Source: an uncultured Clostridia bacterium (lineage in GTDB: Bacteria > Bacillota > Clostridia > CAKSNL01 > HGM11501). Taken from it: 64,000 nt of DNA. The notes under the pieces were generated by a model that saw only the letters and a list, made by a program, of their open reading frames with translations, had not been told where the DNA came from and searched no databases. Of the stretch, positions 8,125 to 17,532 are shown in pieces. The DNA is taken from assembly GCA_934476235.1 (NCBI GenBank), contig CAKSNL010000001.1, positions 504,710 through 568,709 of the forward strand, in the 5' to 3' direction. A program made the translations under genes and the position numbers. Position 1 is the first letter of the stretch. Each line of letters begins with the position of its first letter.

Positions 8125-10794
8125 TTATGCCTCGATCGTTACCGTGGAGGTCTCCCCGTCCCACGATACCTTATAGCCCATATGCTCGGACACGAATCTG
8201 AGCGGAATATAGGTTCTGCCGTTGACTATTCTCGGTGCGACCGCCACACCGTAGCGCACGTCGCCTATCCGGACTCTCGTGTTTTCTGCCTGGAATACCA
8301 TGGTTTTTCCGTCGCTTGCGGTAACGGTGATTTTTTTCGATTCGCCGTCCCAGGAAACCGACGCTCCCATTTCTTCAAACAGACCGCGGAGAGGAATCAA
8401 TGTGGTTCCCGAAGCGATAAAGGGCGATGCGTCAAGCTCCTTATCATACGAATTGCCGCTCTTTAAGACGCCTATCTTATTGTCGCCTATCTTAAGCGTG
8501 TAGCGCTCCGCATTGGCAGTTTCCCTCGTTTTTTTAGCTGCGGGAGTTTCATAAAAATCAACCTCGCTCGCGCCTGCGTGAACGTTTGCTATCTTGCCCT
8601 GGTCGTTTATGGTGGAGGTTATGTCGATTCTTAAATACCTCGTCTTAACCGGCGCCGAAAGATAGAACATCTCTCTCGCGAACGAGAGGTATCTTATCTC
8701 CGGTATCGTGAATGTTTCAGCCGTTTCAAAGTTTACTCCGTCGCTTGAGGTGCTGATGCCGATCTCGACCCAGTGCGTGCCCAAAAATCCGCCGCCGCGC
8801 GGGATATAGCTTACCGCGCTAATCTCATACTCCGTTCCGAAGTCATAGGAAAGATATGCCGGCATGACCTTTTTGTCAAAGCCCTCCGTGGAGCCGTCCT
8901 CGTTTCTGTACTGTGTGTGCCATGTGCTATAAATGTTTGTGTCGATAGTCTTGACCGCCGTTAAGTCAAGGTCGTTCGCATTTTCAAAGGGATAAGGCTG
9001 CTCGCTGGACGCGGTTACCTTTACCTTTGACTTGTCTATCGCGCTGATGGAAAGAGTGTCTTTTTTATCGTTAAACTCCTTCGCGGTGTAGGTCTTAAGC
9101 TTCGTATCCGGCTTTAACACCGTGATTTCGGACGCAACCGCATATCCCGAAACGGAATCGGTCACCTCAAGGCGCACCGCCTTTGCGCGGATGTTCTGCG
9201 GGAATGTGATGTCAACAGGCGTTCTTTTATAATTTGCCGAGCTTGAAACGCCGTATAAAAATTCGAAATCGTCCGTTATCTGATAGAAGGTCTCTCCGTC
9301 GTCGGAAGCGTAAAGTCTTCCGCGCTTGAAGATTCCGGACGCGGACGAGCCCTCCGCTCTCGGGTAATAGCGCATGCCGGACGTTACCGTTGCCTCCGGG
9401 AACAATACCGTATAGCTTATGGGAAGCGCGTCCTTATAAACGATATTTCCGTCCTTTGCCTCGTAGTATGAATGCCAGAATGTTGACTTGTCTCCGTCAT
9501 ACGCCGCGGCGGGCTTATTGCTGCCGGATAAAGCGCTGCTCGCTCCGATTATCCATTTTTCATTGGGAACGAGTTCGTCCTCCCCGAACGACGCGTTCTC
9601 GCTGAGCTCGGCAGCGGAGCTTGACGCGCCCTTGTCGCTTCCGGTCTTGGTCTCCTCTTTCTTTGTTTCGGTCTGCTTCGTTTCGCCCGCCGAGAGCTTA
9701 ACGTCCTTTATTTCCACACTTTTAAGCTCCTTATTCTCCTTAAGAAGCGCAAGCTCGGCACAGGTCCCGAAGCCCTGGGTGCCCTCTGTTATTACATAAC
9801 GGAACGCCTTTATTTTAACGTTGCCGGAAAAGAGCGTTTCTCTCGCGCCGCGGTTTGAAATATTTTCAGAGTACGCCATATCGCCGACCTTTGTAAACGT
9901 CTTTCCGTCCGCCGATAAGTAAAGCTCCGCACTTTTAACTATGCCGGCTGCCGAAGCGTCCTGCCTGGGATAGTATCTGAAGCCCGAGAAGCTTTCGGCT
10001 TTGGGTAGCGTTACCTCAAGCGTGTAGGGCGCCGCGTCCTTTTTCGTTACCGTGCTTCCTTCGTTTTCATAGCCCGAGTGCCATATAGTGCTGCCATTTG
10101 AGTCGATCGCACTTTCCGGAGCTATCCTCGCGCTTGACGCGGTGATAGTCCACCCGGTCTTTTCCGCTTCGTCTGCTGGAGCGGGAACAGATGTTTTATC
10201 CGACTCCGACTTTGCCTCCGCCTTCTTATCCTCGCCGTCCGAAAGCGCAATATTCTTAACATCCGCCGTCTTTAACGAGCTTTTTTCCTTGATGAGCGAA
10301 AGCTCCGAGCATGTTCCGAAGCCGTTTACCGCGCTTACTATAACGTAACGGAACGCTTTTATTTTAACGTTGTCTGAAAATAGCGTCTCGCGCCCTTTGC
10401 GGTTTGAATCGTCCTGAGTGTAAACTATGTCTCCTGCTTTTTTAAATGTCTTTCCGTCTGCCGAGAGGTAAAGCTCCGCAGCCTTTGCGATACCGGAGGC
10501 GGAACCGTCCTGTCTCGGGTAATATCTGAAGCCCGAAACCGTTTCAACATTGGGAAGCGTTACTTCAAGCGTATAGGGTGCCGAATCCTTTTCGGTGATC
10601 GTGCTGCCCTCCGCTTTATAGCCGGAGTGCCAGATCGTTGACGTATCCGAGTCTATCGCACGCTCCGCCGGGTCCTTTGAGCTCGACGCCGTTATCTTCC
10701 ACCCGTCCTTTGAAACCTCGTCGGACGCGGCGAGCGATACCGTTACGCCGAAGACTAAAAATGCCGAAAGTAAAATACTTATTATTCTTTTCAT
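8125..10794 (-). CDS. Secreted multi-discoidin protein with C-terminal stalk domain
   Basis: An 889-residue exported protein: signal peptide at residues 1-23, then four discoidin (F5/8 type C-like) modules at about 31-168, 214-352, 413-560 and 590-750, and a copper-amine-oxidase-N-like 'stalk' domain at about 760-889 (RIVNGRTYIPLRFVSEHMG). The first two modules are close copies (shared GFRYYPRQD and AELYLSADGKTF), joined by Lys/Glu/Thr/Ser-rich linkers. Discoidin modules usually bind glycans or other extracellular ligands; stalk domains probably attach proteins to the clostridial envelope. No catalytic domain is seen. It follows the glycoside-hydrolase-like gene by 14 bases and ends at a terminator, so the two are probably one operon that acts on a polysaccharide. 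Confidence 0.8.
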   Translation of the reverse strand: MKRIISILLSAFLVFGVTVSLAASDEVSKDGWKITASSSKDPAERAIDSDTSTIWHSGYKAEGSTITEKDSAPYTLEVTLPNVETVSGFRYYPRQDGSASGIAKAAELYLSADGKTFKKAGDIVYTQDDSNRKGRETLFSDNVKIKAFRYVIVSAVNGFGTCSELSLIKEKSSLKTADVKNIALSDGEDKKAEAKSESDKTSVPAPADEAEKTGWTITASSARIAPESAIDSNGSTIWHSGYENEGSTVTKKDAAPYTLEVTLPKAESFSGFRYYPRQDASAAGIVKSAELYLSADGKTFTKVGDMAYSENISNRGARETLFSGNVKIKAFRYVITEGTQGFGTCAELALLKENKELKSVEIKDVKLSAGETKQTETKKEETKTGSDKGASSSAAELSENASFGEDELVPNEKWIIGASSALSGSNKPAAAYDGDKSTFWHSYYEAKDGNIVYKDALPISYTVLFPEATVTSGMRYYPRAEGSSASGIFKRGRLYASDDGETFYQITDDFEFLYGVSSSANYKRTPVDITFPQNIRAKAVRLEVTDSVSGYAVASEITVLKPDTKLKTYTAKEFNDKKDTLSISAIDKSKVKVTASSEQPYPFENANDLDLTAVKTIDTNIYSTWHTQYRNEDGSTEGFDKKVMPAYLSYDFGTEYEISAVSYIPRGGGFLGTHWVEIGISTSSDGVNFETAETFTIPEIRYLSFAREMFYLSAPVKTRYLRIDITSTINDQGKIANVHAGASEVDFYETPAAKKTRETANAERYTLKIGDNKIGVLKSGNSYDKELDASPFIASGTTLIPLRGLFEEMGASVSWDGESKKITVTASDGKTMVFQAENTRVRIGDVRYGVAVAPRIVNGRTYIPLRFVSEHMGYKVSWDGETSTVTIEA
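9738..10704 (-). repeat. Tandem duplication of a discoidin module
   Basis: Codons 31-168 and 214-352 of the secreted protein encode two strongly similar modules, seen both in protein (IWHSGY, APYTLEVTLP, NVKIKAFRYVI in each) and in DNA. Modules three and four are more diverged, which indicates a more recent internal duplication of the first two. Confidence 0.75.
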
Positions 10795-10808
10795 CTTTCA
10801 GACCCTCC

Positions 10809-13463
10809 TCATATCAGCTCTGCCGCACGCTGTGCCGCCTCGGTCGAAATGCCCCGTCCGAAAGCGACCGATGAACCCAAATTCACTATTTCAAGACCGA
10901 ACGCCTCGCTCATCATTGATACGGGAACATATATAACTCCGCCGATCTCCCTAACCGGTGCGGAAAGGTAAATATCCTTGCCGTCCGATACTGCGGAGGA
11001 CGAATCAACGGTCGTATAAACCATTTTTTCCTCTGTGTCGATTTTTAAGAACCGTCTGTCGGACTCATAAATGACCTTTGTGGTGCCGTAGCCCAGCGCG
11101 TCATTTAACATTGCCGCCGGAATGTACACATTTCCGTCCAGATACTGAACGCCGTACGCCGTGTTTGCCTCATAAACGTTCATTATTCCGCCGTTTATTA
11201 CCGCTTTATTGCTTCCGGGCTTTACCACCGTTACGGTTTTAAGAAGTTCGCGGTCAGATTCTGATACGGTCTTGTCCTCATAGTCCTTAAACACGTAATT
11301 GAATCTGCCCGAAGGTGCCGCGATTCCATTAATATAGAAGTTTAAGATATCCGAATCGTCCGAATTGTCGACCCACTTAAACTCAATATCGGTCTTATCG
11401 CCCATCGAAAGAACACTCTTTTGAATTTTTAACTGATACATCGTGCCGGAAGCCTTGTATTCTGCCGTGCCGCAAACGGTCCATGCTCCGTTTAAGTATT
11501 TTTCGACCGTGCTCTTTCTTATGCGGAAGTCATAGCCCTCCCAGCCGGTCGCATGGTTGCGGTCGGTATCTAAATAGAGCACCATGAAGTTGTCCGTCTC
11601 CTCACCGGTGAGCGCTTTTTCGGTGTTTGCCATGAAATAAATATACTCCTTGTCGCGCGCCGCCTTGGAGGTAGTTATGTTGTTTCTTGCGGTCTTGTTT
11701 TCATATTTTACCTTAAGATAGCCGACCGAGTCGCGCTCGTACGCGCCCTTGACGCTGACAAACTCCGGTGTAACCTCATTCCACGAATCGGGGTTGCCTA
11801 AGTCTACCGTGACCTCTGCCCCCGCAGCGGGTGCCGGGCGCACGCCCTTCCACTTTCTCACCGCGTCCGCCATTAACATATAGCCGTTGTCGCGGTTGGA
11901 GTTTTTGGAGATTGCAAGGTCACGTGTTCCGATCTCATCAAAATGGTCGATAAACGAGTTTTTGAATCTGCCGGAATAGTTCTCGTTTCTTACCGCCGTC
12001 CACTCGTTCCAGCTGGAGATCAAAAGAATCTTCGCGTCCGTGCGTAGCGCTCCGGCAATCTTTTCCTCAAAGCAATAGTTATAAAGATATGCTTCGGGTC
12101 TTAAATCAAATCCGTAGGTCTCGGTGTAGTTCTTGCCTCTTACATAGGCACTGCTCATCGGTGCCAGACGCTCGGTCTCAACAGATTTATTCTCGGCCGC
12201 AGCAGCGATAACGGTTTCGGGATTCCCTTCAGAATCCACACCGAATGTGCGCTGGGGGAATTTTTCCGCTATCGACCACTTGTTGTCCTTCTGCGTCATC
12301 TCACGGCGCCAGTCGCTCTCTATACCGCGGAAGGTGAAAAAGTCATATATTTCGTCGGAGAGCGCAATCTCAACCGGGTCATCTGCGTCCAGTCCGACGT
12401 CAAGATTTTCCTCATGCGCCAATATAAGTGGCTTGCCTTCGTGATAATACCAGAGGTCTTCGTATCTGCCCTCTTTGTAAAGAGTTAAGTAAAGGTCCTT
12501 AAGCGTATATTTGGTGTCCGCCACTCCGGAGGTCAGATTGCACGTGAAAACGACCTTCGGAACGTTGACGCCGGACTCCTTCGCGTCGCGCAGAGCCTTA
12601 AGCATTGCCTCCAAGTTCTTTTTAAATGTAACGCGTCCGTTGGTGTAGTCCAAAAAGAGGAAGTCTATTCCCACGTCCGCCAAAAGCTCCGCGTCACGTC
12701 TGTACACCCAGTAATCGTCTCCGGCATAGTAGCCGTAGAGCGGTTCACTGTGGAAGTAATTTGTCCTGCCCTGAGGCCATGCCTCGTTAAAGTACGCGTC
12801 CTCGCCGTACGCCTCGGGGTGCTCCTTTTGAAATTCGGTGTTGTTTATAATATTGACTGTCGTGTCCTCATCGGTGTTCCAGTTCCAGTAGAAAAGACCG
12901 ACCGCCTTGCCCGCTTTGACGCCTCCGACCTCACCATAGTCGGCAACGTGCCTTCCGAGTCCGCTCGTCGCAGCCCATGTGTCCGAATAACTGTCACGAA
13001 GGGCTGAATCCGGCACGGGCACGTATTTCTCCTTCTCGGGCACCGCCGCGTCGGAAACAGAAACGCTCTTTATAGTGCTCGACCCGGCAACGCCGTAGAC
13101 TGAGCCTATATAAAGGTCATGAGTCCCCGTTGCCGAAACGTTGGCGGAAAAGGTATTTCCGCCGTCGGGATCCATATAAATATAGCCCAAAAGCTTGCCG
13201 TTTTTATCATCAAGCCTTAACTCGAACGTATCTCCGTTCCAGTGCGAGGTATAGTTCGGCTCGCCCGTTACGGTGACCGACTTTACCTTGTCAAAATCAA
13301 CAGACGAAAATTTTATGTACTCATCCGCCTTGAGCTTAATGTCGCCGTCCGTTTTCAACCCGTCCGACGCACCGGACACTTTAAGAGCAGTGTCTGCCGC
13401 GAAAACCGTGAAGCAGGAACTGACCATTAAAAGTGCCAAAATGAGTGCCGCAAGTTTTTTCAT
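10809..13463 (-). CDS. Secreted glycoside-hydrolase-like protein with carbohydrate-binding and stalk domains
   Basis: An 884-residue exported protein. After a signal peptide (1-22), a short beta-rich domain (25-145) precedes a TIM-barrel-like region (about 155-540) with GLFYWNWNTDEDT, DVGIDFLFLDYTNG and ISSWNEWTA; these resemble GH71/GH99-like barrels, in which a WNEW-type motif closes the barrel. A beta-sandwich carbohydrate-binding-like domain follows (about 550-740; YLDTDRNHATGWEGYDFRI), then a stalk domain at the C-terminus (GVQYLDGNVYIPAAMLNDAL). The acid/base residues cannot be assigned with certainty. It starts at ATG 13463 after GGAGG and has its own promoter. With the discoidin protein downstream it probably forms an extracellular glycan-degrading or glycan-binding pair. 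Confidence 0.72.
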   Translation of the reverse strand: MKKLAALILALLMVSSCFTVFAADTALKVSGASDGLKTDGDIKLKADEYIKFSSVDFDKVKSVTVTGEPNYTSHWNGDTFELRLDDKNGKLLGYIYMDPDGGNTFSANVSATGTHDLYIGSVYGVAGSSTIKSVSVSDAAVPEKEKYVPVPDSALRDSYSDTWAATSGLGRHVADYGEVGGVKAGKAVGLFYWNWNTDEDTTVNIINNTEFQKEHPEAYGEDAYFNEAWPQGRTNYFHSEPLYGYYAGDDYWVYRRDAELLADVGIDFLFLDYTNGRVTFKKNLEAMLKALRDAKESGVNVPKVVFTCNLTSGVADTKYTLKDLYLTLYKEGRYEDLWYYHEGKPLILAHEENLDVGLDADDPVEIALSDEIYDFFTFRGIESDWRREMTQKDNKWSIAEKFPQRTFGVDSEGNPETVIAAAAENKSVETERLAPMSSAYVRGKNYTETYGFDLRPEAYLYNYCFEEKIAGALRTDAKILLISSWNEWTAVRNENYSGRFKNSFIDHFDEIGTRDLAISKNSNRDNGYMLMADAVRKWKGVRPAPAAGAEVTVDLGNPDSWNEVTPEFVSVKGAYERDSVGYLKVKYENKTARNNITTSKAARDKEYIYFMANTEKALTGEETDNFMVLYLDTDRNHATGWEGYDFRIRKSTVEKYLNGAWTVCGTAEYKASGTMYQLKIQKSVLSMGDKTDIEFKWVDNSDDSDILNFYINGIAAPSGRFNYVFKDYEDKTVSESDRELLKTVTVVKPGSNKAVINGGIMNVYEANTAYGVQYLDGNVYIPAAMLNDALGYGTTKVIYESDRRFLKIDTEEKMVYTTVDSSSAVSDGKDIYLSAPVREIGGVIYVPVSMMSEAFGLEIVNLGSSVAFGRGISTEAAQRAAELI

Positions 13464-13514
13464 GTTTTTATTGTCCTCCTTATGTTTTTATACGTGTTAC
13501 ATCCCTATAATTAT

Positions 13515-13543
13515 ATTATAATATACTTACATTGCCGTATCAA
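13515..13543 (-). promoter_or_regulatory. Promoter of the secreted-protein operon
   Basis: TTGATA and TATAAT with a 17-base spacer on the minus strand, giving a leader of about 45 bases. Between this promoter and the terminator at 13692-13718 lies AT-rich sequence with an imperfect palindrome (TTAAGCTTAC / GTAAACCTTAA, 13617-13644) that could be an operator; nothing else is seen in the 13464-13759 gap. Confidence 0.72.
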
Positions 13544-13691
13544 TCCCTTTTTCTTTAATTTTTTGCCGTTTTGCACCGTAGGTTCATGCTTTTATGCGCA
13601 AAAAATTAAAGCTGATTTAAGCTTACCATAACAGTAAACCTTAAGTCAATGTCTAAAACAAACTTTATTTTGTACTTTTCGTACAAATCAA

Positions 13692-13718
13692 AAAGAGAGA
13701 CGCAGTGCATCTCTCTTT
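13692..13718 (-). terminator. Terminator of the pgk-tpiA-gpmI operon
   Basis: Stem AAAGAGAGA / TCTCTCTTT with a nine-base loop, about 40 bases after the gpmI stop codon. The T-tract is short on the minus strand (TTTTTGATTTG), so efficiency is uncertain. Confidence 0.6.
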
Positions 13719-13759
13719 CTCTTCATCAGTATATCATATTAAAATGTGCCTTTATAGCT

Positions 13760-15307
13760 TTATTCTGTAAAGAGGCACTCGCCCGTCATTTCCTCAGGCT
13801 GGGCAAGTCCCAAAATGCGAAGCATTGTGGGCGCAATGTCGGAAAGCCTTCCGCCCTCTCTCATTTTATGTTCTCCGTCGCCTACGATAATAAAGGGAAC
13901 GGGGTTCGTCGTGTGAGCCGTGAAGGGACCGCCTGTCTCGGGGTCAACCATCATATCCGCGTTTCCGTGGTCAGCCGTGATGAGTGCGACTCCGCCCTTG
14001 GAAAGCACCGCGTCAACCACCTTGCCGACGCACTCGTCAACCGTTTCGACCGCCTCTACCGCAGCTTCAAACACTCCGGTGTGACCGACCATGTCGCAGT
14101 TCGCGTAGTTTAATATGATAGCGTCATACTTATCCGAGTTGATTCTCGATAACGCCTCGGCGCAAACCTCGCGCGCACTCATAGAGGGCTTTAAGTCATA
14201 GGTCGCAACCTTGGGAGAAGGAATGAGCGCCCTGTCCTCGCCGTCATACTCCTTTTCGATTCCGCCGTTGAAGAAGAACGTTACATGCGCATACTTCTCT
14301 GTCTCGGCGATTCTGAGCTGCTTTAAGCCCTTTCCGGAAATATACTCACCGAAGGTATTTTTGAGTGACTCGGGCTTGAATGCAACGTGCACGTTCGGCA
14401 TCGTTTTATCATACTGAGTCATGCACACATAGTAAAGCGGGAAGAATTTTCTTTCAAATCCTGTAAAGTCCGGGTCAACCAGCGTTCTTGTGATTTCTCT
14501 TGCTCTGTCGGGTCTGAAATTGAAAAATACCACCGAGTCGTTCTCGCCGATATGTCCGACGCTTTTGCCGTTTTCCACAGCAACTATCGGGCGGATAAAT
14601 TCATCCGTCAAAAGTGCGCCGTTCTCATCCTTCGTTTCGTAGGACTTTTTAACCGCGGCTATGATATCCTCTTCTTTGTCGCCCTCGGAAAGAACGAACG
14701 CGTCATAAGCCTTTTTAACTCTGTCCCAGTTGGTGTCACGGTCCATCGCGTAGTATCTTCCGACAACCGTCGCGATCTTGCCGACGCCCGTTTCTTTAAG
14801 CTTTTCGGAAAGCTCTTCAAGAAATTCCGTTCCGGAAGTGGGGGAAACGTCGCGTCCGTCCATAATGCAGTGAACGAAAACCTTTGTAAGTCCCTCTTTT
14901 TTCGCCATATCAATGAGTCCCTTTAAGTGCTCGATGTGGCTGTGTACGCCGCCGGAGGACAAAAGTCCGATAAGGTGGAGCGCACTGTCATGCTCCTTGC
15001 AGTTATTTACCGCGCCCATGAGCGCCTCATTGGTAAAAAAGTCGCCGTCCGAAATAGACTTGGTGATTCTCGTAAGCTCCTGATAAACGACTCTTCCGGC
15101 ACCGATATTGGTGTGACCGACCTCGGAATTTCCCATCTGTCCGTCCGGCAGACCGACGTCCATTCCGCTCGCTCCGATCCGGGTGTGCGGGCAGGTCGCA
15201 AAAAGCTTGTCAAGATACGGCGTTTTCGCCGCGGCAATTGCATTGCCTTCTTTATTTTTATTAATGCCAAAGCCGTCCATTATTATAAGTGCAACCGGTC
15301 TTTTCAT
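13760..15307 (-). CDS. gpmI: Phosphoglycerate mutase, 2,3-bisphosphoglycerate-independent
   Basis: Interconverts 3- and 2-phosphoglycerate in glycolysis using two Mn ions and a phosphoserine intermediate. The 515-residue length is normal for the family. The metal-binding Asp is in MDGFG (residues 10-14), the phosphorylated Ser61 in DGQMGNSEVGHTNIGAG, and the C-terminal metal cluster in ITADHGNADMM and FTAHTTNPVP. ATG 15307 follows AAAGGAAG; the frame is open 17 codons further upstream but without a ribosome site. It is the last gene of a pgk-tpiA-gpmI operon, with a hairpin in the gap before it. Confidence 0.97.
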   Translation of the reverse strand: MKRPVALIIMDGFGINKNKEGNAIAAAKTPYLDKLFATCPHTRIGASGMDVGLPDGQMGNSEVGHTNIGAGRVVYQELTRITKSISDGDFFTNEALMGAVNNCKEHDSALHLIGLLSSGGVHSHIEHLKGLIDMAKKEGLTKVFVHCIMDGRDVSPTSGTEFLEELSEKLKETGVGKIATVVGRYYAMDRDTNWDRVKKAYDAFVLSEGDKEEDIIAAVKKSYETKDENGALLTDEFIRPIVAVENGKSVGHIGENDSVVFFNFRPDRAREITRTLVDPDFTGFERKFFPLYYVCMTQYDKTMPNVHVAFKPESLKNTFGEYISGKGLKQLRIAETEKYAHVTFFFNGGIEKEYDGEDRALIPSPKVATYDLKPSMSAREVCAEALSRINSDKYDAIILNYANCDMVGHTGVFEAAVEAVETVDECVGKVVDAVLSKGGVALITADHGNADMMVDPETGGPFTAHTTNPVPFIIVGDGEHKMREGGRLSDIAPTMLRILGLAQPEEMTGECLFTE

Positions 15308-15334
15308 ACTTTTCTTCCTTTCTGAGATACAAAC

Positions 15335-15356
15335 GGGCTGTGAAGAGTCACAGCCC
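15335..15356 (-). other. Intercistronic hairpin between tpiA and gpmI
   Basis: A perfect nine-base-pair stem GGGCTGTGA / TCACAGCCC with a four-base loop lies between the two genes. On the transcribed strand it is followed by GTTTGTATC, not a T-run, so it is unlikely to be a full terminator. It may be an RNA stabiliser, a processing site or partial attenuator that lowers gpmI relative to tpiA. Confidence 0.65.
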
Positions 15357-15369
15357 ATTATATTATTTT

Positions 15370-16110
15370 TTACGCGTTTGCGATTACGGTGAAATCAGCC
15401 GTCTTAAGGCTTGCGCCGCCGACGAGTCCGCCGTCGATATTTTCCATTGCGAAAAGCTCTGCTGCATTCTTTGCGTTAACGCTTCCGCCGTAAAGAATAG
15501 TTGTCTTGTCCGCCGCATCCTTGCCGTAAAGCGATGCAACGCACTCTCTTATTGCTCCGCAAACCTCTTCGGCCTGCTCGCTCGTCGCCGTCTTACCCGT
15601 GCCGATAGCCCAGATAGGCTCGTAAGCGATGACTACCTTTGTAACGTCCTCTACTCCGGCAAGTGCAAGCTTGATCTGCATTCTTACCCAGTCAAAGGTG
15701 ATTCCGCCCTCTCTCTGCTCCAAGCTCTCGCCGCAGCAAAGAACGGGAGTGATTCCCTTTTCAAGCGCCTTTAACACCTTTAAGTTAACGGTCTTGTCCG
15801 TTTCATTGTAATATTCCCTTCTCTCGCTGTGACCGATAACGACGTATTTAACGCCCTCGTCAAGAAGCATGTCCGCCGAAACCTCGCCGGTGTAAGCGCC
15901 GGAATCGTGATAATCCATATTCTGAGCGCCGACCTTTACGTTAGTGCCCTCGGTCAGGCGAACCGCCGTTTCAAGGTTTGTGAAGGGAACGCATATCAAA
16001 ACGTCATTCTTCGCGCCCTTAACGCTCTCGGTAAGCTCCTTTATGAACTCCGAAGCCTCGGAAGCGGTTTTGTTCATTTTCCAGTTGCCGGCTGCAAGTA
16101 TCTTTCTCAT
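15370..16110 (-). CDS. tpiA: Triosephosphate isomerase
   Basis: Interconverts dihydroxyacetone phosphate and glyceraldehyde 3-phosphate. The 246-residue protein has the whole family pattern: AAGNWKMNK (substrate Asn and Lys) at the N-terminus, VIGHSERREY with the catalytic His, AYEPIWAIGTGKTA with the catalytic Glu and the flexible loop, and LYGGSVNAKNA / GGLVGGASL for phosphate binding. It follows pgk by 17 bases. The BMC aldolase encoded elsewhere in this window also yields dihydroxyacetone phosphate, which this enzyme would bring into glycolysis. Confidence 0.98.
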   Translation of the reverse strand: MRKILAAGNWKMNKTASEASEFIKELTESVKGAKNDVLICVPFTNLETAVRLTEGTNVKVGAQNMDYHDSGAYTGEVSADMLLDEGVKYVVIGHSERREYYNETDKTVNLKVLKALEKGITPVLCCGESLEQREGGITFDWVRMQIKLALAGVEDVTKVVIAYEPIWAIGTGKTATSEQAEEVCGAIRECVASLYGKDAADKTTILYGGSVNAKNAAELFAMENIDGGLVGGASLKTADFTVIANA

Positions 16111-16127
16111 TACAATTACGACCTTTC

Positions 16128-17420
16128 TTATTTATCTTCAAGGCATGCGATTCCGGGAAGAACCTTGCCCTCTAAAAATTCAAGCGATGCTCCGCCGCCT
16201 GTGGAGATGTGAGTCATCTTATCCGCATAGCCGAGCTTCTTAACCGCTGCCGCAGAGTCGCCTCCGCCGATAATGGAAATTGCTCCGCTCTCTGCGATAG
16301 CGTGTGCAACCGCTTCTGTTCCGGCAGCGAAATTGTCCCACTCGGAAACGCCCATGGGTCCGTTCCAGATAACGGTGCCGGCGCCTTTTATGGTCTTCGC
16401 GTAAAGCTCCTGAGTCGTTGAACCGATGTCAAGACCCATCCATCCGTCCGGAATGGAGTCTGAATATATTCTCATGAAGACCGTGTCTTCTTTGTACTCT
16501 CTGCCGATAACGTTATCAACGGGAATCAGGAAGTCAACGCCCTTCGCTCTTGCCTTTGCCATAAGCTCCTTTGCAAGGTCGATCTTATCATCCTCGCAGA
16601 TAGAGGTGCCGACAGAATTGCCGATTGCCTTGAAGAAGGTGTACGCCATACCGCCGCCGATGATGAGCGTGTCAACCTTATCGATAAGGTTTTCGATAAC
16701 GCCGATCTTATCCGAAACCTTTGCGCCGCCCAAAATTGCAACGAAGGGGCGTGCGGGATTTTCAAGAGCCTCGCCCATAACGGTAAGCTCCTTCTCTATA
16801 AGGAATCCGGAAACACCGGGGATATATGCCGTAACTCCGGCAGTCGAAGCGTGCGCTCTGTGTGCCGTTCCGAAAGCGTCGTTAACAAAAACATCGGCAT
16901 AAGAAGCAAGCTCCTTTGCAAATGCGGGATCGTTCTTGGTCTCTCTTGCGTCAAAACGAACGTTTTCAAGTAAAAGAGCCTCACCCTCTTTAAGCTCGGC
17001 TGCCTTAGCCTTCGCGTCGGGTCCGATAATATCGGTCGCAAATGTAACCTTGCCGTCCAAATACTCGTTAAGTCTGTCGGCAACGGGCTTTAATGTAAAC
17101 TTCTTGGGATCCTCCTCGGCAGCCTTTTTAAGCATGTCCGCCTTAGCGGCATCTCTTTCAGCCTCGGGAAGAGCCTCAATCTTTGCCTTTTCCTTCTTGT
17201 TAAGTCCGAAGCCCTCCGTCAATACCGCGTGGGGCTTGCCCATGTGGGAGCAAAGAACAACCTTTGCGCCTTCGGAAAGAAGGTACTTTATTGTGGGAAG
17301 AGCGCCGACAATTCTCTTATCGTCGGTAATAACCCCGTCCTTGAGCGGCACGTTAAAGTCGCATCTTACGAGCACTCTTTTTCCCTTAACGTCAATGTCC
17401 TTTACAGTTTTTTTATTCAT
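16128..17420 (-). CDS. pgk: Phosphoglycerate kinase with a charged insertion
   Basis: Makes ATP and 3-phosphoglycerate from 1,3-bisphosphoglycerate and ADP. Diagnostic parts are VLVRCDFNVPLKDG, the LCSHMGKP substrate loop, VNDAFGTAHRAHAS, the nucleotide-site sequence ILGGAKVSDKIGVIENL and the C-terminal IIGGGDSAAAVKKLG / HISTGGGASLEFLEG. At 430 residues it is about 35 longer than a typical bacterial Pgk; the extra part is a charged, helical segment (roughly residues 64-100, GLNKKEKAKIEALPEAERDA) inserted between the SHMGKP loop and SLKP-type element (here TLKPVADRL). It begins the operon with tpiA and gpmI. gap is not next to it. Confidence 0.97.
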   Translation of the reverse strand: MNKKTVKDIDVKGKRVLVRCDFNVPLKDGVITDDKRIVGALPTIKYLLSEGAKVVLCSHMGKPHAVLTEGFGLNKKEKAKIEALPEAERDAAKADMLKKAAEEDPKKFTLKPVADRLNEYLDGKVTFATDIIGPDAKAKAAELKEGEALLLENVRFDARETKNDPAFAKELASYADVFVNDAFGTAHRAHASTAGVTAYIPGVSGFLIEKELTVMGEALENPARPFVAILGGAKVSDKIGVIENLIDKVDTLIIGGGMAYTFFKAIGNSVGTSICEDDKIDLAKELMAKARAKGVDFLIPVDNVIGREYKEDTVFMRIYSDSIPDGWMGLDIGSTTQELYAKTIKGAGTVIWNGPMGVSEWDNFAAGTEAVAHAIAESGAISIIGGGDSAAAVKKLGYADKMTHISTGGGASLEFLEGKVLPGIACLEDK

Positions 17421-17458
17421 ACAATCACCTCATGATTAATTTTTATCAATCCTATACA

Positions 17459-17487
17459 ATTATACTAAATATTTTCCATTTTTTCAA
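17459..17487 (-). promoter_or_regulatory. Promoter of pgk-tpiA-gpmI
   Basis: TTGAAA and TATAAT with a 17-base spacer on the minus strand; the leader is about 32 bases. Confidence 0.78.
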
Positions 17488-17532
17488 GCTGAATTATTCA
17501 TATAACTTTAACTTGGCTATGTTATCTTTTTG

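Noticed and set aside
13464..13759. Riboswitch or small RNA in the longest intergenic gap
   Set aside because: The promoter gives only a 45-base leader and the rest is AT-rich with a weak palindrome and a terminator; no conserved riboswitch core is seen.
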